Part shown: piece by piece, positions 1 through 5,140 of the stretch
How the letters are laid out: each line of letters opens with the position of its first letter
Position numbering within the stretch: the first letter of the stretch is position 1
Source of the DNA: JAADHY01 sp964428935
Lineage (GTDB): Bacteria; Planctomycetota; Planctomycetia; Planctomycetales; Planctomycetaceae
Direction: 5' to 3'
NCBI GenBank assembly: GCA_964428935.1
Contig: CAYSAG010000349.1
Location: 1-5,140, forward strand
DNA: 5,140 nt
Notes under the pieces: generated by a model
The model's database searches: none
Told to the model about the DNA's origin: nothing
Seen by the model: the letters and a program-made list of their open reading frames with translations, nothing else
Program-made: the position numbers and the translations under genes

Positions 1-534
1 GGCCACGACTTGGTCGTGGTGAGCTTTTCCGCCGCCGCGCTTAATGAAGTACCGCTTCCACGGACGGGACGGGTCGAAGTGAGGAGCCGGGTTCTGGTAC
101 CACCACAGTTCGTTGCTGCGGCCGTCGCCGCCAATGATTAGGTCCAAGTCGCCGTCCCCGTCGACGTCGAAGCTGGTGCCGCCCGCCTCCGGACGCTGGT
201 GCGTGTCGTCAATGACGTACTTTTGCCAGCCGGACCGGGTCGGCCGCAGCCAGACCAAGGCCGGAGCCTGAGTGCGTTCGGCCACGACCACGTCGGCCAT
301 TCCGTTGCCGTCGACGTCGAAGACCACGCACGCCGTCTGCTGCCGACCGCCGTTGGGCACCGGCAACTGGCCGGCCTTGCTCGACACGTGCCTCCAGCGG
401 ACGACGGGCACCTGCGGAGTCCCACCGTCTGCGTGCGCAGCGGCCGCCGCTGCCCACCACGCCGCCACACAACCCGCCAGCGCGGCTAACCGGCCGGCGC
501 CGCACGTCCACCTCAGCAGTTGCTTCCGTTTCAT
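1..534 (-). CDS. Exported FG-GAP/VCBS repeat beta-propeller protein, N-terminal part (runs off the left edge)
   Basis: The first 178 codons are visible and the C-terminus lies outside the window. The ATG at 534-532 is preceded, 8 nt away, by a GAGGGGG Shine-Dalgarno, which fixes the start. The N-terminus (MKRKQLLRW, then an Ala-rich stretch to about residue 35 ending AHA before Asp36) looks like a signal peptide. An LAGC at residues 19-22 also resembles a lipobox, but a hydrophobic Ala/Trp run follows it, so cleavage after AHA is more likely. Two calcium-loop motifs of the FG-GAP/VCBS type follow: FDVDGNGMAD (residues 72-81) and FDVDGDGDLD (122-131), each followed by hydrophobic strands. Residues 140-178 include a Trp-rich ELWWYQNPAP segment and HHDQVVA at the edge; from memory, planctomycete VCBS proteins have similar segments. 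Known for the family: integrin-alpha-like propeller blades that bind calcium, extracytoplasmic, usually of unknown ligand. The gene is divergent from the large propeller gene. The family call is firm; no specific function can be given. Confidence 0.88.
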   Translation of the reverse strand, partial: MKRKQLLRWTCGAGRLAALAGCVAAWWAAAAAAHADGGTPQVPVVRWRHVSSKAGQLPVPNGGRQQTACVVFDVDGNGMADVVVAERTQAPALVWLRPTRSGWQKYVIDDTHQRPEAGGTSFDVDGDGDLDLIIGGDGRSNELWWYQNPAPHFDPSRPWKRYFIKRGGGKAHHDQVVA

Positions 535-542
535 GGCTTCTG

Positions 543-549
543 CCCCCTC
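543..549 (-). promoter_or_regulatory. Ribosome binding site of the FG-GAP/VCBS gene
   Basis: On the minus strand this reads GAGGGGG and lies 8 nt upstream of the ATG at 534-532. The match to the anti-Shine-Dalgarno core and the near-ideal spacing decide the start of the left gene. Confidence 0.6.
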
Positions 550-635
550 GGCTCAAGTTGAACGCGCTCCGGTGACAGCCGCTCCCGCGCCGCCCCCGAA
601 CACCCCAATTCGTTTCGTCCCCTCGCCGTCCGAAG

Positions 636-641
636 TATGAT
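636..641 (+). promoter_or_regulatory. Weak candidate -10 hexamer (TATGAT) for the large propeller gene
   Basis: TATGAT differs from TATAAT at one position and stands out in GC-rich DNA about 147 bp before the ATG at 788. The expected -35 position (613-618, TTTCGT) is poor. The call is therefore tentative and rests on one hexamer. Confidence 0.2.
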
Positions 642-720
642 GCCCGACCGGACCACAGCTGTGCAACCGGACGACGACGTCGGTCGGACTGGCGGACGAA
701 ACGGCCGAAGGACGTCGAGG

Positions 721-756
721 TCCGTTTCTGTCTGGCAGTCCGCTTCTGTTTGTCGG
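721..756 (+). repeat. Two-copy 18-bp imperfect direct repeat in the 5' leader
   Basis: Positions 721-738 and 739-756 are adjacent 18-bp units that agree at 14 of 18 positions; their first 14 bases (tccgtttctgtctg and tccgcttctgtttg) agree at 12. The T-rich pyrimidine core differs from the flanking GC-rich DNA. The repeat ends 31 bp before the ATG of the large gene, so it would lie in the mRNA leader or overlap a proximal promoter. A regulator or RNA-binding role is possible but unsupported. Confidence 0.4.
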
Positions 757-787
757 TGTGGACCTTGCGGAGCAGCGTCAGCGAACA

Positions 788-3700
788 ATGAACCCGAAAC
801 CGTTTCGCACCCAGGACGAGCCAGCGGCCTCGCAACCCGAGCGTGTGCAAGCTGTGCGCAACCGTGAGGCTTCGGCGGCACCTCAGCCGGGCGAGCCGCG
901 AGCGGCGTCCGGCCAGTTCGGGCTGCCCGAGCGGCTGAGCGGCGGCAGTGGTCGCGGCCGGCCCGGTCCGGTGTGGCTTTCGCTGGTCTTGGTTTGGGGA
1001 CTTGCCGTTGTGGCCGCCGCGCCGGCCGCGGGCGGGCAGACGGCGTCGGACGACCTGGCCGAGCTTGTCCGGAACAGCGGCGTTCCGGGCGGCTTGGTCG
1101 TCCACCTGTTCTGCGGCGACGGACGGGACACGGTGCGCCTGCGGGTGAACAGCGCGTTCGTCGTTCAGGGCCTGGACACCGACGCCGCGAACGTCCGGCA
1201 GGCTCGCTCGCTGGCCCGCTCGTTGGGGCTCAGCGGGACCGTCAGCTTCGTCCCTTTCGACGGCCGCCGGCTTCCGTACGTCGACAATTTGGTCAACGTG
1301 CTGGTGGCCGAGCGGCTCGGGTCGGTGCCGCAAAGCGAAGTCTTGCGAGTGCTCGTCCCCGGCGGAGTCGCTTTCGTTGGCGGGCGTCAAATTCGCAAGC
1401 CTTGGCCGTCGGACATGGACCAGTGGACCCACTTCTGGCACGGACCAGACAACAACGCGGTCGCTCGCGACACGCGGGTCGGTCCACCGCGTCACATGCA
1501 ATGGGTCGCCGGCCCGACGTGGACTCGCCACCACCACGCGGACAAGAAAACGCAGCCTGCCGTCCGGACGCTCGTCTCCGCCGCGGGCCGACTCTACTAC
1601 ATGGTCGACGAAGCCGGCACGTCGGACCGTTCGGTCCCGGGACGCTGGTTCTTGGTGGCCCGCGACGCATTCAACGGCCTGTTGCTGTGGAAGCGGTCGC
1701 TTGCGGTCGAGTTTTTCCCGCCCCGGCTGGAGGAGCTGTGGCGGACGGTCGTGGCCGACGGCGACCGCCTGTTCGCTCCCCTGGCCGCCGACGGGCCTCT
1801 TTGCTGCCTCGACGGAGCCACCGGCCGTGTGCTGCGAACGTACGACGGCACCGAGCGGGTTCGGGAGGTCGTCAAGCTGGGGCCGCAGCTGTTCGTGGTC
1901 GTGGAGCGGGCGTTGGTCCTCGCCCTCGACGCCCGGTCGGGCCGGCGGCTGTGGAGCTGGAATGCCACCCACCGGGGCGAGACGCTGGTGCCGCTGACGC
2001 TGGCAGCCAGCGAAGGACGGGTCTTCTTTCGCACCGACCGAGCCGTCTACTGCCTTTCGGCCGAGAGCGGCCACGTCGTGTGGCGTGTCGAGCCGGACCC
2101 GCCGGGCAAGCGTGTCTGGCTGAAATGGCCGCGTGAGCGACTGATTGTCAGCGACGACGTGGTGCTCGTCTCGCACGGCGGCCACAACCCCCAGGTCTTG
2201 AACAAAGACGTCTACGAGTTTCTGGGCTTGCACCCGCGCGTGCGTCAGTACGGCGCGACGCTTTCGGCTCTGGCCGTCCAGGACGGCCACCGGCTTTGGC
2301 AGACGGCCTACTACCCCGGGCTCGAGAGCGACCCGGGCGAAATTTACGTCGTCGACGCCGTCGTCTGGCTCGGGCCGGACTTCGCCGAACCGCGCGACCT
2401 GCACACGGGCCGAGTGCTGCGACGTCGACCGGTCATTGAACGCCTTTGGACCGACGGCCACCACTACCGCTGCTACCCCGGCAAGGCCACCTGCCGCTAC
2501 GTCATTACGGCCAAGCGCGGAGTCGAACTGATTGACCTGCGGGGCCAGAACCACTCGCGAAACAACTGGGTGCGAGCGACCTGTCGCGTGGGCGTGCTGC
2601 CGTGCAACGGGCTCTTGTACGCCGGGCCGCACTCGTGCGGCTGCTACGTCGAGGCCAAACTGCGAGGCTTTTGGGCGTTGTCGAGCGACGGCCAGACCGA
2701 GCGGCCGGAGGAGCGTGCCGGAGAGCCGGACGCGAAGGACACGGACGAGCCTCCCGCCGCCGACTCCAGAGGCTCGACGGCCGCCGGACCGACGCCGTTT
2801 TCTGAGCGTCTGCAGAAGGGACCGGCCTTCGGGTTCGCCACCGAAGCCGACGACCAGCCGGCCACGACCGGGTGGTGGACCTACCGCGGCGACGCGGCTC
2901 GAAGCGGTCGAGCCAGCACGGACGTTGCCGAGGAGCCGACGGTGCGGTGGTCGACCGCGGTGGGCGCTCGGCCCAGCGCTCCGGTGGTGACGGGCGGCCG
3001 CGTGTTCGTCGCCGACGTCGACGCTCACACCGTCGTCGCTCTCGACGCCACGACGGGCCGTCGGTTGTGGCAGTTCACGGCAGGAGCTCGCGTCGACTCG
3101 CCGCCCACTGTGTGGCGTGGACTGGTCTTGTTCGGTTCGCACGACGGCTGGGTCTACTGCCTGCGAAGCTCGGACGGCCAGCTCGTGTGGCGCTTCCGAG
3201 CGGCTCCGCAGCCGCTGCAGGCCGTGGCGTACGAGCAGCTGGAGTCGGTCTGGCCGGTGCCCGGGAGCGTGTTGGTCGTTAACCGCACGGCCTACGTCGT
3301 GGCCGGCCGCTCCTCGTACCTGGACGGCGGACTGTGGCTGTTCGGGCTGGAGCCGACGACGGGCCGGGTGCAGTGCTGGCGGCGTCTTCACAACCGGCCC
3401 GCCGACGCCCCGGAGCCACCCTCGCCCGACGTGCAACAACGCCTGCGACAACGGTTCGGCCAGAACGCCGTCGACTACAAAACATTCCAGCAGCCAGACC
3501 ACGCCGACGCTTTTTCCATGGACGGCGCTCTGCCGGACGTGCTCACCGCCGAAGGCAGCTCGCTGTTTCTGCGTCAGCTTCGGTTCACGTTTCGGCTCGA
3601 GCGGGTCGACCAACCGCGGCCACACTTGTTTGCCACGTCGAGTTTTCTGGACGGCAGCGAGCACCACCGACAGTACTGGGTTTACGGGACGGGCGACTTT

Positions 3701-4315
3701 CGACGCACACCGGTCGCCTACCCCTGGATTGTCCACCGGCAGCTGGCCGTGCCGTTCGGACTGCTGCTGGTCCTAGGCCAGCGACGCGTGTACGCGGTGC
3801 AGCGTCCGGACGAGCGGGCCCGGGGCCCCCGCGGGGACTACAAGCTGCTGGCCGCGGAACGGCCGAGGGAAGACGACCCGGCCAGTCTGCTGCCGGACTT
3901 TGCGGAACGGACCGGCGCGAGAAAGCGGCCTGCCGTGCTGTGGTCGACCGAGCTGCCGTTGCGACCGCGAGCGTTGTTGCTGGCCGCCGACCGGCTGGTC
4001 GTGGCGGGAACGCCGTTGCCGAAAAAACGGCCGGAAGCTCGCCGCCGACTGCGGCGGACGACAACCGAGCGCGGCAGCGAGCCCCCGGGACGAACGGACC
4101 AAGTCCACGCGAGCCGGCTGGTTTCGGTCGGTCCACGTCGCCAGACGAGCCAGCCGGCGACGGCACGCGGAGTGGCGGTGGTCGTGGAGGCGCACACCGG
4201 CCGGCTGCTGAGCCGGTTCGACTTGCCGGCCGCTCCCGTCTGGGACGGCTTGGCCGCCTGCAACGGGCGTCTGTTCGTTTCGCTCCGAAACGGGCAGGTC
4301 GTGTGCCTGCAGTGA
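788..4315 (+). CDS. Exported fusion of a methyltransferase-like domain and PQQ-type beta-propeller repeats
   Basis: The gene encodes 1175 residues from the ATG at 788. An in-frame GTG at 758 lacks a Shine-Dalgarno, whereas the ATG has a GGAG 15 nt upstream; the start is moderately certain. Residues 1-61 are a polar, Pro/Arg/Gln-rich leader. Residues 62-81 are hydrophobic and end in an AxA site (78-80), which indicates export or membrane anchoring. Residues about 88-205 resemble a class I SAM-methyltransferase fold: HLFCGDGRD (106-114) in place of motif I, LDTD (129-132), DGRRLPY (158-164), then EVLRVLVPGG. WTHFWHG (213-219) begins the propeller part. Blade-like PQQ repeats ending in x-G-x-x-x-W occur near 288-305, 338-352, 378-392, 420-436, 492-511, 750-765 and 789-803. 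A cysteine cluster lies at 562-619. A Pro/Glu/Asp linker (632-695) separates two propeller halves, and a second WWTYRGDAARSG start lies at 696. A basic insertion (about 1079-1118) precedes the last repeat, which ends NGQVVCLQ. I recognise this as an uncharacterised planctomycete family. Catalysis and actual PQQ binding are unproven; the repeats may only be structural, as in BamB. Confidence 0.9.
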   Translation: MNPKPFRTQDEPAASQPERVQAVRNREASAAPQPGEPRAASGQFGLPERLSGGSGRGRPGPVWLSLVLVWGLAVVAAAPAAGGQTASDDLAELVRNSGVPGGLVVHLFCGDGRDTVRLRVNSAFVVQGLDTDAANVRQARSLARSLGLSGTVSFVPFDGRRLPYVDNLVNVLVAERLGSVPQSEVLRVLVPGGVAFVGGRQIRKPWPSDMDQWTHFWHGPDNNAVARDTRVGPPRHMQWVAGPTWTRHHHADKKTQPAVRTLVSAAGRLYYMVDEAGTSDRSVPGRWFLVARDAFNGLLLWKRSLAVEFFPPRLEELWRTVVADGDRLFAPLAADGPLCCLDGATGRVLRTYDGTERVREVVKLGPQLFVVVERALVLALDARSGRRLWSWNATHRGETLVPLTLAASEGRVFFRTDRAVYCLSAESGHVVWRVEPDPPGKRVWLKWPRERLIVSDDVVLVSHGGHNPQVLNKDVYEFLGLHPRVRQYGATLSALAVQDGHRLWQTAYYPGLESDPGEIYVVDAVVWLGPDFAEPRDLHTGRVLRRRPVIERLWTDGHHYRCYPGKATCRYVITAKRGVELIDLRGQNHSRNNWVRATCRVGVLPCNGLLYAGPHSCGCYVEAKLRGFWALSSDGQTERPEERAGEPDAKDTDEPPAADSRGSTAAGPTPFSERLQKGPAFGFATEADDQPATTGWWTYRGDAARSGRASTDVAEEPTVRWSTAVGARPSAPVVTGGRVFVADVDAHTVVALDATTGRRLWQFTAGARVDSPPTVWRGLVLFGSHDGWVYCLRSSDGQLVWRFRAAPQPLQAVAYEQLESVWPVPGSVLVVNRTAYVVAGRSSYLDGGLWLFGLEPTTGRVQCWRRLHNRPADAPEPPSPDVQQRLRQRFGQNAVDYKTFQQPDHADAFSMDGALPDVLTAEGSSLFLRQLRFTFRLERVDQPRPHLFATSSFLDGSEHHRQYWVYGTGDFRRTPVAYPWIVHRQLAVPFGLLLVLGQRRVYAVQRPDERARGPRGDYKLLAAERPREDDPASLLPDFAERTGARKRPAVLWSTELPLRPRALLLAADRLVVAGTPLPKKRPEARRRLRRTTTERGSEPPGRTDQVHASRLVSVGPRRQTSQPATARGVAVVVEAHTGRLLSRFDLPAAPVWDGLAACNGRLFVSLRNGQVVCLQ

Positions 4316-4354
4316 ACGGGCGGAGCGGGTCGGCTGGGGCCGGCAGGCGGCCCG

Positions 4355-4368
4355 GGGCGTCGACGCCC
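4355..4368. repeat. 14-bp perfect palindrome
   Basis: GGGCGTCGACGCCC reads the same on both strands and lies 40 bp after the stop codon of the large gene. As RNA it would fold as a 5-bp stem with a TCGA loop. No T-tract follows on either side, so it is not an obvious intrinsic terminator. In DNA this rich in GC a chance origin is quite possible. Confidence 0.35.
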
Positions 4369-4465
4369 GCGTGACCTCGAGGGCCGCGGTCGGCCGGCCG
4401 GTCGTCGCTGCCGGAGCAGCGTCCACGGACCGAAGGAAAACGTCAGCCAGGAGCGTCGTTTCGCC

Positions 4466-4500
4466 ACCGGAGTCGCTCCGGTCCCCGTGGGGTTCTGTTT
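4466..4500 (+). terminator. Possible rho-independent terminator of the large propeller gene
   Basis: A perfect 7-bp stem (ACCGGAG, 4466-4472, with CTCCGGT, 4476-4482) closes a 3-nt TCG loop. It is followed at once by a small CCCC-GT-GGGG hairpin (4483-4492) and a T-rich run TTCTGTTT (4493-4500). This is the best terminator-like structure downstream of the stop codon, but it begins 150 bp after it and the T-run is interrupted. The call is moderate to weak. Confidence 0.4.
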
Positions 4501-4604
4501 AGTTGAGGGGTCCGGCAATTCGTCCGCGTTTCTCCACGCATTCGCGGGTTTTGGAGCGACCGGACGCGTCTCCTTCAACTGCCCTCAAGACACGAACCGC
4601 CAGC

Positions 4605-4712
4605 GGCCACGACGGAGCGTGGCCCTCCCATTCCTCGACAGGCCACGACGGAGCGTAGCCCTCCCATTCCTCGACAGGCCACGACGGAGCGTGGCCCTCC
4701 CATTCCCCGAGA
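4605..4712. repeat. Three tandem 36-bp units, each with a 7-bp hairpin (REP-like)
   Basis: Copies lie at 4605-4640, 4641-4676 and 4677-4712. Copy 2 differs from copy 1 at one base (4657); copy 3 differs at two bases near its end. Each unit contains GGCCACG, a 6-nt ACGGAG loop and CGTGGCC, followed by CTCCCATTCC. The hairpin is perfect in copies 1 and 3. In copy 2 the G-to-A change gives a C-A mismatch in plus-strand RNA but a G-U wobble in minus-strand RNA. The array sits 7 bp past the stop codon of the minus-strand glycosyltransferase gene and between convergent genes, the usual site of REP/BIME elements in other bacteria. It could protect or terminate the glycosyltransferase mRNA. No REP-associated transposase lies in the window. 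The repeat is certain; its role is inferred. Confidence 0.93.
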
Positions 4713-4719
4713 GGCTCGT

Positions 4720-5140
4720 TTAGTTCGCATTCGGCCCTTGGCGTGACGTCTCGTCTTCCCAGCCCTCCCCCAGTCGCTCCGCCACGCTGTACGCGTCCGA
4801 CTCACGGCCCGTGTACGCGACAATGAGCTCGGCCAGCAGGCCGAGCGAAATGGCCTGAGCTCCCAGCAGAGCCGAAGCAATGGAGTAGGCCAGGAGCGGC
4901 CGCGTGCCAACGTGTGGGTCGAGGCCGCGGCACATGAGCACGGTCCAGTAGACGGCCAAGTAGAGCAGCCCGGCGCAGCCGACGACGAAGAAGAACAGCC
5001 CGACGGCTCCCAGCATGTGTTGCGGTCTTTGTCCGTAGCCGGTCAAGAAGACGACGGTCAGCAGGTCCAGAAAGCCGCGAACGAACCGACGCACTCCGTA
5101 CTTCGACCGGCCGTACTTTCTCGGGCGGTGGTGGACCGGC
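4720..5140 (-). CDS. Family 2 glycosyltransferase, membrane-anchored C-terminal part (runs off the right edge)
   Basis: The C-terminal 139 residues are visible, ending at the TAA at 4722-4720. The frame stays open to the right edge, so the in-frame GTG at 5094-5092 is an internal valine and not the start. The visible protein begins PVHHRPRKYGRSKYGVRRFV and continues with a GFLDLLTVVFLTGYGQRPQH stretch; this matches the end of GT2 domains of the polyprenyl-phosphate sugar transferase (DPM1/GtrB-like) type. Two hydrophobic segments follow: MLGAVGLFFFVVGCAGLLYL and a second one in SIASALLGAQAISLGLLAELIVAY. These predict two membrane helices and a short cytosolic tail (GRESDAYSVAERL to the end). 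Known for the family: transfer of a sugar from a nucleotide donor to a lipid carrier or glycan at the cytoplasmic membrane. The catalytic DxD region is outside the window, so donor and acceptor cannot be stated. It converges with the propeller gene and is followed directly by the hairpin repeats. Confidence 0.9.
   Translation of the reverse strand, partial: PVHHRPRKYGRSKYGVRRFVRGFLDLLTVVFLTGYGQRPQHMLGAVGLFFFVVGCAGLLYLAVYWTVLMCRGLDPHVGTRPLLAYSIASALLGAQAISLGLLAELIVAYTGRESDAYSVAERLGEGWEDETSRQGPNAN

Larger units (their letters stand above)
535..787. promoter_or_regulatory. Divergent intergenic region between two exported-propeller genes
   Basis: This 253-bp stretch separates the start codons of two genes that point away from each other, so both promoters should lie here. 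No strong sigma-70 promoter pair is visible on either strand. On the plus strand TATGAT at 636-641 matches the -10 consensus at five of six bases, but no good -35 lies 16-18 bp upstream of it. On the minus strand TTGCAC (666-661) and CATACT (639-634) are weak candidates with an overlong 21-bp spacer. The right part holds an 18-bp imperfect direct repeat, listed separately. No RNA gene or convincing small ORF is seen. Confidence 0.5.
4316..4719. other. Convergent intergenic region without a credible gene
   Basis: These 404 bp separate the 3' ends of two convergent genes. The open frames across it are short or are tails of frames overlapping the large gene, and their products are Arg/Pro-rich with no recognisable domain. 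One plus-strand frame (4487-4723) only translates the tandem repeat into PRRSVALPF copies. No tRNA-like fold or CRISPR spacing is seen. From left to right it holds a 14-bp palindrome (4355-4368), a hairpin followed by a T-rich tract (4466-4500), and the 3 x 36-bp repeat (4605-4712). Confidence 0.7.

Noticed and set aside
3..19. Hairpin CCACGAC-TTG-GTCGTGG at the left edge
   Set aside because: It lies inside the coding sequence for HHDQVVA, a protein motif that explains the bases, and no T-tract or regulatory context accompanies it.
758..787. GTG start at 758 for the large propeller gene
   Set aside because: It would add ten residues, but no Shine-Dalgarno precedes it, whereas the ATG at 788 has a GGAG upstream.
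209..3736. An uninterrupted 1175-codon open frame on the minus strand, opposite the large propeller gene
   Set aside because: Its codons lie exactly opposite the sense codons, so it stays open simply because the sense gene avoids TTA, CTA and TCA codons, as GC-rich genes do. Its translation is Arg/Gly/Val-rich with no recognisable domain, overlaps the true FG-GAP gene in another frame, and the sense product has clear family signatures.
4605..4640. H-type pseudoknot pairing the hairpin loop GGAG (4614-4617) with CTCC (4625-4628)
   Set aside because: The bases are complementary in all three copies, but no nucleotides remain to cross the 7-bp stem, so the pseudoknot cannot form together with the full hairpin. 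It is at most a weaker alternative 4-bp hairpin.
4605..4712. CRISPR array
   Set aside because: The units are directly adjacent at a 36-bp period with no variable spacers, and no cas gene is visible.
4487..4723. Small plus-strand frame with repeated PRRSVALPF peptide
   Set aside because: It only translates the 36-bp repeat units, has no Shine-Dalgarno and no domain, and runs over the stop codon of the glycosyltransferase gene.
4497..4725. Direct repeat GTTTAGTT at 4497-4504 and 4718-4725 as target-site duplication of a miniature element
   Set aside because: An 8-bp match within 400 bp is expected by chance about once, no terminal inverted repeats lie just inside the two copies, and the right copy overlaps the glycosyltransferase stop codon.

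Overview
The window is GC-rich bacterial DNA that looks planctomycetal. The reasons are a secreted FG-GAP/VCBS propeller protein, and a very large exported protein that joins a methyltransferase-like domain to PQQ-type beta-propeller repeats. The second protein carries signature stretches (WTHFWHG, CNGLLYAGP, WWTYRGDAARSG) that I recognise from uncharacterised planctomycete proteins. This assignment rests on recognition and composition; no search was run.

Layout: (1) Positions 1-534, minus strand: the N-terminal 178 codons of an exported calcium-loop (FG-GAP/VCBS) protein that runs off the left edge. (2) Positions 535-787: a divergent intergenic region with a good Shine-Dalgarno for the left gene, a weak -10-like hexamer for the right gene and a short imperfect direct repeat. 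(3) Positions 788-4315, plus strand: one 1175-residue gene for the exported methyltransferase-like/PQQ-propeller protein, which fills most of the window. (4) Positions 4316-4719: a convergent intergenic region without a credible gene. It holds GC-rich palindromes, a possible terminator hairpin and three tandem copies of a 36-bp unit that each encode a hairpin. (5) Positions 4720-5140, minus strand: the C-terminal 139 residues of a membrane-anchored family 2 glycosyltransferase that enters from the right edge.

The two left genes are divergent and both encode predicted exported beta-propeller proteins, so they could share a regulatory region. No joint function can be deduced. The glycosyltransferase converges on them and is probably an independent transcription unit. 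The features most worth a second look are the 3 x 36-bp hairpin repeat and the exported methyltransferase-like/propeller fusion with its cysteine cluster. A 3.5-kb open frame antisense to the large gene is a by-product of codon bias and is not annotated.
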